A stretch of 64,000 bases of DNA. It comes from Streptococcus urinalis 2285-97. GTDB taxonomy: Bacteria; Bacillota; Bacilli; Lactobacillales; Streptococcaceae. Location of the stretch: assembly GCF_000188055.2 (NCBI RefSeq), contig NZ_AEUZ02000001.1, positions 288,501 through 352,500 on the forward strand, in the 5' to 3' direction. Of this stretch, positions 18,926-27,255 are shown piece after piece (the stretch's first letter is position 1; each line of letters begins with the position of its first letter). Below the pieces are notes generated by a model. That model searched no databases. It was not told the origin of the DNA and saw only the letters and a list, made by a program, of their open reading frames with translations. The position numbers and the translations under genes are program-made.

Positions 18926-19781
18926 ATGTCTGATCAATGGTTAGGATTAGAAGGAAAAGTTGCAGCAGTCACTGGAGCTGTTGGGGGAATGGGAAAAACA
19001 ATCGTAGAAGAGTTTGCTAAACAAGGAGTAAAGGTTGTCCTTTTGGATATCAAAAAAGAAGAACTTGAAGCTTATGCAAATGAAATTTCTCAAAAATACC
19101 AGGTTGAAACATTAGCGTTGGTTACCAATTCTACCTCAGAAGAAGATGTGGACCGTGCGGTTAGTCAAACAATAGATCATTTTGGGAAAGTGGATATTTT
19201 GGTGAATACGGCAGCCATGTTAAGAGCATGTCCTTTAGAAGACTTGCCCTTGGATGAATGGCGACAAACCGTAGATATTAACCTTACAGGTTATTTCCTT
19301 GTATCACAACGTTTTGGTCGTCAAATGATTAAACAAGGCAAGGGAAATATGGTTCACATATCAACTATTGCTTCCGTTTTTCCAGAAACTTATTCTGCAG
19401 CGTATAGTTCAACAAAAGCTGGTGTCAATATGATGTCACGACAAATGGCAGCAGAATGGGGACAATTTGGTGTTCGAAGTAACTGTATTCAACCTTGTTT
19501 TGTAAAGACACCATGATCAGAAGCATTCTATGCTGATCCTGAAGTTGAAAAAGGACGTAAAGCTTCTAACAGCCAATAAACGCATTGGTAATACGATGGA
19601 TATTGCAAATGCTGTGCTTTATCTAGCAAGTGAACGCTCAGACTACACAAATGGTCATGAACTTCGTGTTGAGGGTGGTTTTGGGATTATGATGGGAGAT
19701 CAAACACCAAAACCAGGTGGGCGCCGTCAATATGCAGAAAAAGAACATAAAGCATATCTTGATCGTATACATAAACAATAA
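18926..19781 (+). pseudogene. Short-chain dehydrogenase/reductase, broken by a nonsense codon and a frameshift
   Basis: The first 196 codons encode an SDR with a TGAVGGMGK nucleotide-binding loop, NTAA in the place of NNAG and the catalytic Y-S-S-T-K in SAAYSSTKAG. TGA at 19514-19516 follows KTP, where related proteins commonly have Trp. The frame continues SEAFYADPEVEKGRK, then shifts near 19560 into the frame encoding LLTANKRIGNTMDIANAVLYLAS and the C-terminal GGFG. Two separate lesions make a base-call artefact less likely. The 5' piece keeps the catalytic Tyr/Lys but lacks the C-terminal substrate lid, so it is probably inactive. The intact gene probably oxidised a hydroxylated ring or sugar acid in this pathway. 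Confidence 0.85.
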
Positions 19782-19795
19782 AAATAAAAGAAAAG

Positions 19796-19813
19796 ACCAT
19801 CATTATTGATGGT
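19796..19813 (+). other. Small hairpin just before the MFS ribosome-binding site
   Basis: ACCATCA, a TTAT loop and TGATGGT form a 7-bp hairpin immediately upstream of GAGGAAG, the ribosome-binding site for 19825. There is no T run, so it is not an intrinsic terminator. It may be an mRNA processing or stability element. Confidence 0.4.
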
Positions 19814-19824
19814 GAGGAAGAACC

Positions 19825-21096
19825 ATGTTTAAAAACAATAAATACAATCTCACTGCTTTTTTACTTTGGATGACTTACTTTTGTCATGGTATGCAAGCTG
19901 TCTTTATTTCACAAAATGCTAGTTACTTTGCAACAAAATGGCATGTGGCTGCAGCAGCTGTTTTTGGTGTTATTGCCTGGACTGGACTAGGAAAAATTAT
20001 ATTTCTAACATTTGCAGGAACCTTATCAGATAAGGTTGGACGGAAACCCTTGATTGTAGCAGGTTTGATTGGTTATGTGATTATGTTTGGCTCATTTCTA
20101 ATTGCAACCAATATTTGGATGGCAAATATACTTTCATTTATTGGTGGCGCCATGACTTCACTATATGATAGTTCAATTAATCCAGCCTTATTTGAAATTT
20201 TTCCAAAAGAAAAATCAATAGCTAGTATTATTGGTAAAACATTTATTAATATCTCATCAATGCTTTACCCATTATTAGTTGCCTTTATTGTCAGTCACAA
20301 GATTTCAAATGCATTAGCTTTGTGGGTGCCATTTGTCTTGAGTTTTATTATCTTAATTGGTATTTTACTTTCCCATTTTCCTGATAGTGATATTCAAAAA
20401 GAAAAGGGAATTTCAGCTAGTCAAGCTATAAAATACCTTGAAGAAAGTCAAAGTACACAAGGAAATCATTCAACTGTAAAACATCAAAATCAAGCTAATT
20501 TTGCTATTGATGGTGTTGTTCTATCAGCCTTTGCCTTTACGATTTACTCAACTTTCTATTTATTCCAACAAGCATCAAAACTCTATGCTCAAAATGTGAT
20601 TCATATGTCTGAATCAGGTGCTTCTGCAGTAACATCTTATTATCAACTTGGCGGGTTGATTGCAACTGTAGTATTTGCTTTCATCATGGTTCGTGGTGTT
20701 CGAGATATGGCTATTTTAGTCATCAGCCCCATTTTTGCTGGTTTAGCAGGATTGTTAGTCTATTTCTATCCAACAGCAGGAACGCTCACACTTGCAGGTA
20801 TTCTCATTGGATTCTTTGCTGCGGGTGGTTTACTCCAAATGGGGAATGCTGTATTAAATCATTTTTTCGATACCAATAAAGGTCGTAACACAAGTATTTA
20901 TTTCTTTGTTATGTCAGTAGGTTCGTATGTTGTCCCATTAATTGCAGCTAAATTAATTGCTGCAAATCATGCAGATTTAATCATGCTTTTTGTAGCTTTC
21001 TGTGGTTTTGCATCAGCAGCGCTAATGATCTTTACAGGACGTCGTTATAGTCATATCTTTGGTGTTTCTATTTTTTCAAATAGCAACAAAAAATAA
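19825..21096 (+). CDS. MFS transporter, possible shikimate/quinate or aromatic acid importer
   Basis: 423 residues with about 12 hydrophobic segments. The MFS signature loop between helices 2 and 3 is visible as GTLSDKVGRKPL. A central hydrophilic loop of about 45 residues (SQAIKYLEESQSTQGN onward) joins the two halves. Gene order with the TIM-barrel enzyme and shikimate dehydrogenase suggests import of the pathway substrate; this is inferred from context. The frame is intact. Confidence 0.8.
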   Translation: MFKNNKYNLTAFLLWMTYFCHGMQAVFISQNASYFATKWHVAAAAVFGVIAWTGLGKIIFLTFAGTLSDKVGRKPLIVAGLIGYVIMFGSFLIATNIWMANILSFIGGAMTSLYDSSINPALFEIFPKEKSIASIIGKTFINISSMLYPLLVAFIVSHKISNALALWVPFVLSFIILIGILLSHFPDSDIQKEKGISASQAIKYLEESQSTQGNHSTVKHQNQANFAIDGVVLSAFAFTIYSTFYLFQQASKLYAQNVIHMSESGASAVTSYYQLGGLIATVVFAFIMVRGVRDMAILVISPIFAGLAGLLVYFYPTAGTLTLAGILIGFFAAGGLLQMGNAVLNHFFDTNKGRNTSIYFFVMSVGSYVVPLIAAKLIAANHADLIMLFVAFCGFASAALMIFTGRRYSHIFGVSIFSNSNKK

Positions 21097-21137
21097 AAGA
21101 TAGTATTTTGAAATAAATGTCATGAAAGAGGTATATT

Positions 21138-22019
21138 ATGTCAGAACGTTTATCAGGACACACCTTATTAATAGGATTAATCGCAACTCCTATTCGTCAT
21201 AGTTTATCACCAAAAATGCATAATGAAGCATTTGCTAAGTTAGGTCTAGATTACGCTTATCTTGCTTTTGAGGTTGGTAATGATGAATTAGAAGATGCTG
21301 TAAAAGGTATACGTGCTCTAGGAATACGTGGTGCAAATGTTTCAATGCCAAATAAACAAGCCATTATTCCATATCTAGATGAGTTATCACCAGCTGCCGA
21401 ACTTATTGGTGCAGTTAATACCGTAGTCAATAAAGATGGTGAAGGGCATTTAGTTGGTCATAATACAGATGGTGTAGGAGCTGTTAAAGCTTTAGCTTCA
21501 GAAGGAGTATCTGTCAAGGATCAAATCATAACACTTGCAGGTGCAGGTGGTGCAGGTACTGCCATTGCCGTTCAATTGAGCTTAGATGGCGCAAAAGAAG
21601 TACGAATCTTTAACCCAAATGACCCTACTTATGCAAATGCTGAAAAGACAGTCGAAAAAATCATGAGTAAGACAGATACTAAAGCAAGCATCACAGATAT
21701 TGACAATCAAGAAGCTTTCAAGAAATCAATTGCTGAGTCAAGTATCTATATTGATGCAACTGGAGTTGGTATGGGCAAGCTAATAGACTTAAGCCTTATC
21801 AATGACCCAGAGGTAATCAGACCAGATCTTGTTGTATTTGATGTCGTTTATTCTCCAGCAGAAACAAAATTATTAAAATTTGCAAGAGCTAATGGCGCTA
21901 AAAAGACCATGAATGGTTTAGGTATGATGCTTTATCAAGGTGCTGCAGCCTTCAAACTCTTTACCGGTGAAGATATGACAGTAGATTATATTCATGATCT
22001 TCTATTTAATGATAAATAG
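21138..22019 (+). CDS. Quinate/shikimate dehydrogenase (AroE/YdiB family)
   Basis: 293 residues. Shikimate-binding motifs include [21 protein letters not shown] with the catalytic Lys, and GAVNTVV, then [10 protein letters not shown]. The Rossmann loop is [13 protein letters not shown]. The C-terminal [20 protein letters not shown] is typical. The length and the catabolic neighbourhood suggest the YdiB-like form that oxidises quinate or shikimate, rather than the biosynthetic AroE. A biosynthetic copy would be expected elsewhere. The frame is intact and ends in a terminator. Confidence 0.88.
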   Translation: MSERLSGHTLLIGLIATPIRHSLSPKMHNEAFAKLGLDYAYLAFEVGNDELEDAVKGIRALGIRGANVSMPNKQAIIPYLDELSPAAELIGAVNTVVNKDGEGHLVGHNTDGVGAVKALASEGVSVKDQIITLAGAGGAGTAIAVQLSLDGAKEVRIFNPNDPTYANAEKTVEKIMSKTDTKASITDIDNQEAFKKSIAESSIYIDATGVGMGKLIDLSLINDPEVIRPDLVVFDVVYSPAETKLLKFARANGAKKTMNGLGMMLYQGAAAFKLFTGEDMTVDYIHDLLFNDK

Positions 22020-22024
22020 AATTT

Positions 22025-22051
22025 AAAAAGATGACCTTTTGTCATCTTTTT
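22025..22051 (+). terminator. Terminator after the shikimate dehydrogenase gene
   Basis: AAAAAGATGAC, a CTTTT loop and GTCATCTTTTT form an 11-bp hairpin with a T run. Confidence 0.88.
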
Positions 22052-22196
22052 AAAATAATAAATGCTAAAACGTAGTTATCAAAGTAAAAAAAACCATCAG
22101 TCATTCATTTATAAAGATGACATACTACTAGCAAATAATATCACGTTTATTAGAATGATTAATAGAGTAGTTCTATTTGGAAATAAAGGAAATAAT

Positions 22197-24156
22197 ATGA
22201 CAAAAAAATTATTAGATAATATAGCACTATCAAGTGGTCAACAACTCAAAAACCGTATGGTTATGGCGCCAATGACGACACAATCTGCCTATTTTGATGG
22301 AACAATCACTGAAGAGCTCATTCGTTACTATGCACAGCGCTCAGGTACTATTGGCACTGTCATAGTAGAAAGTGCTTTCGTTGAAAATAAATGATGATAA
22401 AATTGAAGGTTTAAGCCGTTTAGCGACTGCCATTAAAGATAAAGGGTCAAAAGCATTGATTCAAATTTACCATGCGGGGAGAATGGCTTGGCCAGAGATG
22501 AACGGTGGGGCAACTCCCATTTCAGCTTCAGCAGTAGCTGCCTTGAGACCTGGGGCACCAGTTCCAAATGAAATGACCCATCAAGAAATACTGGATATGA
22601 TTTCCAATTTCAAAGAAGCTATCCGTCGTGCTATCAAAGCGGGTTTTGATGGTGTCGAACTTCATGGGGCCAATACTTATTGATTGCAACAATTTTTGTC
22701 ACCACATTCAAACCGCAGACAAGATGCTTGGGGTGGAACGCTTGAAAAGAGAAGTAAATTTGCAATCAGTATTTTAGAAGCAGCTCACCAAGTAAAAAAA
22801 GAAGAAAAAGTACCAGACTTTATCTTAGGTTACCGCTTCTCTCCAGAAGAAATTGAAGAACCTGGTATCCGTTTTGAAGATAGCTTATTCCTTCTTGAAA
22901 AATTAGCAGAAATTGGTTTAGATTATGTCCATTTTTCTATGGGAATCTATTCACGGACGTCTTTAGTCAATACTAATGATTTAGAACCAACAATAGAAAA
23001 ATACAATAAGAATCGTTCTAACCAATTAGCAAATGTTCCTGTTATTGGAGTAGGATCCATTTTACAAAAAGCAGATGCTCAAGCAGCATTGGATTTAGGA
23101 TATGATTTAGTTGCGGTAGCAAAAGGTTTTCTTATTGAGCCTGATTGGGCCACTAAAATAATGAGAGGAGACCATATTCCTGCATTTGCAGATAGTCATG
23201 AAAGGCAGTCACTTGTAATACCAACGCCTTTATGGCAATTTATGGATGAAACTTTCCATTTAGTAAAAGACAAAGAAGCAGAGGCGCAAAAAGCCAAACG
23301 CCTTAAATCATTGATGGAAAAACCATTGGAATATAAAGCAGGGGAATATCATGTCATGGCTCATGGACATAATAGTGAACTGCCTATGATTGTCACTTTT
23401 AGTGACTCAGAAATTACCTCCATTAAGATAGATAGTGCTGGTGAATCTGCAGGCTTATCTGATTTAGTCTTTGAAAAGATGCCTTCTCAAATCATTGACT
23501 TTCAAACTTTAAATGTAGATGCAGTGTCAGGTGCTTCATCAACAAGTCAAGGTGTCATTGATGGTGTTTCTGAAGCAGTGTTACAAGCAAGTAGTCAAGA
23601 CAATGTTGATGTCCTCAAGGCAAGACAAAAACCAACGATAGCAAGATCAACAGAAGTAGTGGAAGAGACAGTTGATTTAGTTGTTGTTGGTGGGGGTGCA
23701 GCAGGTATTTCAGCTGCAGAATTAGATGAATGGCTGGATAATAATGGTCAAAAAACACCTTATTTCTACCATGCAGATAGTTTGGAGGAACTTGCTATGA
23801 GTGCTGGCATGGATGAAACAGCATTGGTTAATACGGTGAATAGATACAATCAATTTGTCGAGGAAGGTAATGATCAAGATTTCCATAGAGAAAGTCGATT
23901 CTTGCAAGAAAAAGTTGGTCAAGGGCCTTACTATTTGATTGAACAAAGACCACGTTTTGCGACAACTATGGGTGGATTAGTTGTAAATAATAAACTTGAA
24001 GTTGAAAATACCAAAGGAAATGTGATCAAAGGTCTTTATGCCGCAGGTGAGGTTGTCGGTGGTGTAATGGGAATAGATTCACCATCTGGTGCAAATAACG
24101 CAAGGGCCTTGACTTCTGGGAAACTAGCAGCTGAGAGTTTAAAAAATCATATCTAA
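22197..24156 (+). pseudogene. Three-domain flavin reductase (OYE-like + FMN-binding + FAD), broken by a frameshift, a nonsense codon and an internal deletion
   Basis: Start ATG at 22197 follows AAAGGAAA. The first 65 codons (LKNRMVMAPMTTQ) are the start of an old-yellow-enzyme barrel and end at TGA 22392. The barrel continues in the +1 frame (KINDDKIEGLSRLA, IQIYHAGRM, GVELHGANTY) to an in-frame TGA at 22681, then LQQFLSPHSNRR. An FMN-binding domain follows with DAVSGASST, the flavin-attachment type motif. The FAD domain begins VVVGGGAAGISAA but jumps directly to ELDEWLDNNG. Only about 117 residues separate GGGAAG from LYAAGEVVGG, so some 280 residues are missing. The domain order is that of cytoplasmic NADH-dependent fumarate and enoate reductases. 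The substrate of the intact enzyme was probably a shikimate-derived enoate; this is inference. Confidence 0.88.
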
Positions 24157-24160
24157 TCAA

Positions 24161-24188
24161 AAAAAGGGACTTATGTCTCTTTTTTTTT
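24161..24188 (+). terminator. Terminator after the flavin reductase pseudogene
   Basis: AAAAAGGGAC, a TTAT loop and GTCTCTTTTT pair (with G-T pairs) and run into eight or more T. Confidence 0.8.
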
Positions 24189-24237
24189 ATTATTTTACGA
24201 GATATGTTATGATGGAAAAAACGATTGGAGAAGTCTT

Positions 24238-24534
24238 ATGAATCAGCAAGAATTACAAAAACATGAAAAATATTTTAAAGAAGTCCAACAAAACGTCATT
24301 TCTTTAAATCAAGCGATAGAGACTTTTGAGAAGAGCTATCCATCCTATTTAGATTTAAAGTCATTTTATACTAGTTCAGAATGGCTTGAAGCTTATGAAA
24401 CTTCAAATAGTGAAGGTAGTGATTTATCTTATGAAATATTAAGTGAAGATGATATTTTCAACTTAATTGGTGATGTCAATCAATTATTAGGTCACCTTCT
24501 TCAATTAAGTTCAAAAATGTATGATGACTTATAA
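24238..24534 (+). CDS. DUF4298-type small protein
   Basis: 98 residues, acidic, mostly helical, with no membrane segment. It resembles the streptococcal DUF4298 family (start MNQQELQKHEKYFKE, a central YLDLKSFYTSSEWLEAYE, end LLGHLLQLSSKM). Function is unknown. It has its own GGAG ribosome-binding site and a TATGAT -10 about 30 bases upstream. It lies between the broken flavin reductase and the histidine kinase. Confidence 0.75.
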   Translation: MNQQELQKHEKYFKEVQQNVISLNQAIETFEKSYPSYLDLKSFYTSSEWLEAYETSNSEGSDLSYEILSEDDIFNLIGDVNQLLGHLLQLSSKMYDDL

Positions 24535-24684
24535 AAAGTGACATAATCAAAGTTACTGTTTATAGGTATAGTATAGCTTTTTCTCTTTTTTTTTAGATAT
24601 AATATTAAGGCATTATTAAAGCTAATTAAGTGACATACCAGTTATTTAATAATGATGATTTATTGGAAATGAAAAAGGGAAAAA

Positions 24685-25806
24685 ATGAAAGAGTTTCAAA
24701 AAGGTCATATTAGTCAAACTGTTATATTTCAATTGAGCACTGGTGTTATCTCAGTCTTTGTAGGTATGACGCTTATTTCCAATTTAGTTTTAAATTGGTA
24801 TCAGACTTATTTAACAGAACAATTGGTTAATAGCCTTGATACAGGTGATGTTCAAAGCAAATCATCTATTATTGTTGATAACAATACTATTATTGCTACT
24901 AATGAATATCGCTTATTTTCAATTGCTGTTTTATTTGCGACTATCTTGATAGGTTCAATACTGTTACTTGCTTTAATCAAGAATATACTAAGACCTTTCA
25001 AACAACTTTCTGATACTGTAGAGCATATCGATGTCGATCATTTGGAAGCATATCAAAAAGAGCTTGTACTAGCGAAAGGGACTTTAGAAGTCAAACAATT
25101 AACTTCTACTTTTAATCAGGCATTTGAGAAAATTTATAAGAGTTATAATAGGCAAAAACAATTTTCCAGTGATGTTGCCCATGAATTAAGGTTACCTTTA
25201 GCAGTGATGAGATCACGTGTTGATCTGTTTAAAAAACAAAACGATTTTAATCCCAAAAAAGTCAAAGCCTTCATTGATATTATTGACCAAAATGTCATTA
25301 GATTAAATCGCCTTGTTGAAAGTATTTTGTTATTTAGTAATGAAGAAAAATTAATTAAGAGCTTAGTTAATTTAAATCAGGTTATCGATGAGAGTCTTTC
25401 TGATTTGAAAGATCTTATTCATCAAAAAGATGTGACGGTAACCCTTAACTCACCCCATATTACTATTAACAGTCATCAACAGCTCTTATCACGTGTTTTA
25501 TATAATATTATTGAAAATGCTATTAAATATAATCATAAAGGTGGTTATGTTAACATTTCTGCTAAAGAAGATGATACCCAGGTAAGTATCAAAATATCTG
25601 ATACTGGTATTGGTATTGCGCCATCCAATAAGAAGCAAATTTTTGAGTTATTTTATCGCATTGATGAAAGTAGAAACTCAGCTATTGGGAGTTATGGTAT
25701 TGGTTTAAGTTTGGTTAGCAAAATTTTAAAACAACTAGGTGGGACCATTAAAGTTGAAGACAATGATCCCAGAGGGACAATCTTTACCATTATTTTGACA
25801 AAGTAA
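24685..25806 (+). CDS. Orphan sensor histidine kinase with an atypical H-box
   Basis: 373 residues. Two membrane helices (about 14-38 and 75-99) bracket a short external loop. A HAMP-like linker follows (NILRPFKQLSDTVEHID). The H-box is DVAHELRLPLAV with H166; the usual Thr four residues after His is replaced by Leu170. The N-box (NIIENAIKYN), G1 (DTGIGIAP) and G2 (GSYGIGLSLV) are intact, so ATP binding and autophosphorylation should be possible. In related HisKA kinases the Thr/Asn at this site supports phosphatase activity, so this kinase may lack it. No response regulator gene is adjacent. It converges with the plasminogen activator gene. Confidence 0.85.
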   Translation: MKEFQKGHISQTVIFQLSTGVISVFVGMTLISNLVLNWYQTYLTEQLVNSLDTGDVQSKSSIIVDNNTIIATNEYRLFSIAVLFATILIGSILLLALIKNILRPFKQLSDTVEHIDVDHLEAYQKELVLAKGTLEVKQLTSTFNQAFEKIYKSYNRQKQFSSDVAHELRLPLAVMRSRVDLFKKQNDFNPKKVKAFIDIIDQNVIRLNRLVESILLFSNEEKLIKSLVNLNQVIDESLSDLKDLIHQKDVTVTLNSPHITINSHQQLLSRVLYNIIENAIKYNHKGGYVNISAKEDDTQVSIKISDTGIGIAPSNKKQIFELFYRIDESRNSAIGSYGIGLSLVSKILKQLGGTIKVEDNDPRGTIFTIILTK

Positions 25807-25835
25807 AAACCGTTTGCAAAAGCAACGGTTTTTTT
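25805..25835. terminator. Bidirectional terminator between the kinase and the plasminogen activator
   Basis: AAAACCGT(T)TGC, an AAAA loop and GCAACGGTTTT form a strong hairpin with A/T runs on both sides, shared by the convergent genes. Confidence 0.85.
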
Positions 25836-25837
25836 GT

Positions 25838-27001
25838 TTATTTATTATCAACAGCAACTTCAAAGTGATAATCATCTATTTTTTTGATAGAGATAAGATG
25901 ATAAAGACTACCATCTTTTTGAGTTAATAATTGAGGATGCTGATTTAAATATTGTTTAAGACCATTTTCAACCATCAATTTAGGAGCTGTAATCTCTTTG
26001 TTGAATAATAATTTTCTATCAGTATGATTGACGATATCCATTGTAACAGTTGATGTCGCTGGTGATAACTCTTGATTTGTCTTTGTTACAAAATAAGTTT
26101 CTGAAATATGATCAACAGGATACTCTCTACCTTCTAAATAAGGTCTCATATTAGAAATGGTATGAATAAATGGACCTTCTTTGACATCAAATTGATATAA
26201 ATCATTCCAAATGCCATGATTTTGAGCAACTTTCGTTGAGATACGTTGTTTGAGAACATATCCTTGTGCTGGTAGGTGTGAATGTTCAAATAAGAATTTA
26301 GCTGTCTTGTATAGCTCATCGTCACTAATATAATCTCCTACATGACAAACAGGGTATTCGTAAAATGATGAACCAACAGTACTAAACTCTTCGGTTGTCT
26401 GTCTTTGGTTTGTCACATCTACAAAATTAACGCGATGTACAGCAGCAACTTCAGTTCCTCTTGGTAGATTAACCATTGTTATAGGCTGATCATCCAGTCT
26501 TTTGAAGTAGATATTTCCTTTCAAAACATAAGTTGGATTGTCATCACTATCTTTGGTATAAGGAATATCAACTCCATATTCTGTAATTGGCATCTCATGC
26601 ATGATACCACCATTTAGTGGAGATACTTGTCTTTTGACAGAAGCTCCTTCTTCAAATGCTACCACTTGAATATTGAATGCATTATTTTCAATACCTCCCA
26701 CAGTATTGTGCAACATTTCTTGGGCATAATAAAGCAGTTTACTTTTAGAAATGACCTGTCCTTGCTCAATAGCATATTGCATATAATGACTTTCTATCCT
26801 ATCAGCTGGATTATCAATATTGATTCCAACTAAGCGGACAATTAATTTTGGACCTTTCATTTCTTGGTAATTACCTCTACCAATTGATTGACCAGGTTCA
26901 ATCCCCACGATAGCATGCACTTTACTTTGAGGTGCAAAAAGTAAAACAGAGCTAGATGCAGCTAAACCAAGCATCAGCTTTGTTAGTTTTTTATGTTTCA
27001 T
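25838..27001 (-). CDS. Streptokinase-family plasminogen activator (PauB-like), secreted
   Basis: 387 residues from ATG at 27001, with a GGGGGGAA ribosome-binding site; a longer in-frame start is unlikely. A signal peptide (MKHKKLTKLMLG to KVHA) precedes a mature N-terminus IVGIEPG, parallel to IAGPE of streptokinase. A free N-terminal Ile is used by streptokinase to activate plasminogen without cleavage. Alpha-domain KLIVRLVG, a beta-domain stretch (GDYISDDELYKTAKFLFEHSH) alignable with streptokinase GDTITSQELLAQAQ, and a gamma-domain ISETYFVTKTNQ (compare ISEKYYVLKKG) are all seen. The streptokinase C-terminal tail is absent. Closest known type by recall is PauB of S. uberis. It would help spread or nutrition by activating host plasmin; species specificity cannot be predicted. 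Confidence 0.85.
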   Translation of the reverse strand: MKHKKLTKLMLGLAASSSVLLFAPQSKVHAIVGIEPGQSIGRGNYQEMKGPKLIVRLVGINIDNPADRIESHYMQYAIEQGQVISKSKLLYYAQEMLHNTVGGIENNAFNIQVVAFEEGASVKRQVSPLNGGIMHEMPITEYGVDIPYTKDSDDNPTYVLKGNIYFKRLDDQPITMVNLPRGTEVAAVHRVNFVDVTNQRQTTEEFSTVGSSFYEYPVCHVGDYISDDELYKTAKFLFEHSHLPAQGYVLKQRISTKVAQNHGIWNDLYQFDVKEGPFIHTISNMRPYLEGREYPVDHISETYFVTKTNQELSPATSTVTMDIVNHTDRKLLFNKEITAPKLMVENGLKQYLNQHPQLLTQKDGSLYHLISIKKIDDYHFEVAVDNK

Positions 27002-27255
27002 AAATTCCCCCCTGCAAAGAGTTTTTTTATCCCCGACTCTTTGCATTTGTTATTATAACTTAAAACAATTCACAAAAAAAGTTTATTTAGTAATAATATT
27101 AGCATTTAATTAATAAAATATTATTATTTCATAAAAATATCAATCTTATAAAAAGCTAGCAAATCTGAAATAATCAATGCTATTTGTTCGGATTTTTGCT
27201 ATAATAAAAGGATAGAGTTTTGGTGCATATTTGCCCTAGAATAGGCGGTTTCTTG

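Noticed and set aside
24535..24684. Remnant of a response regulator next to the orphan kinase
   Set aside because: The 150 bases show no receiver or winged helix fragments in any frame I read.
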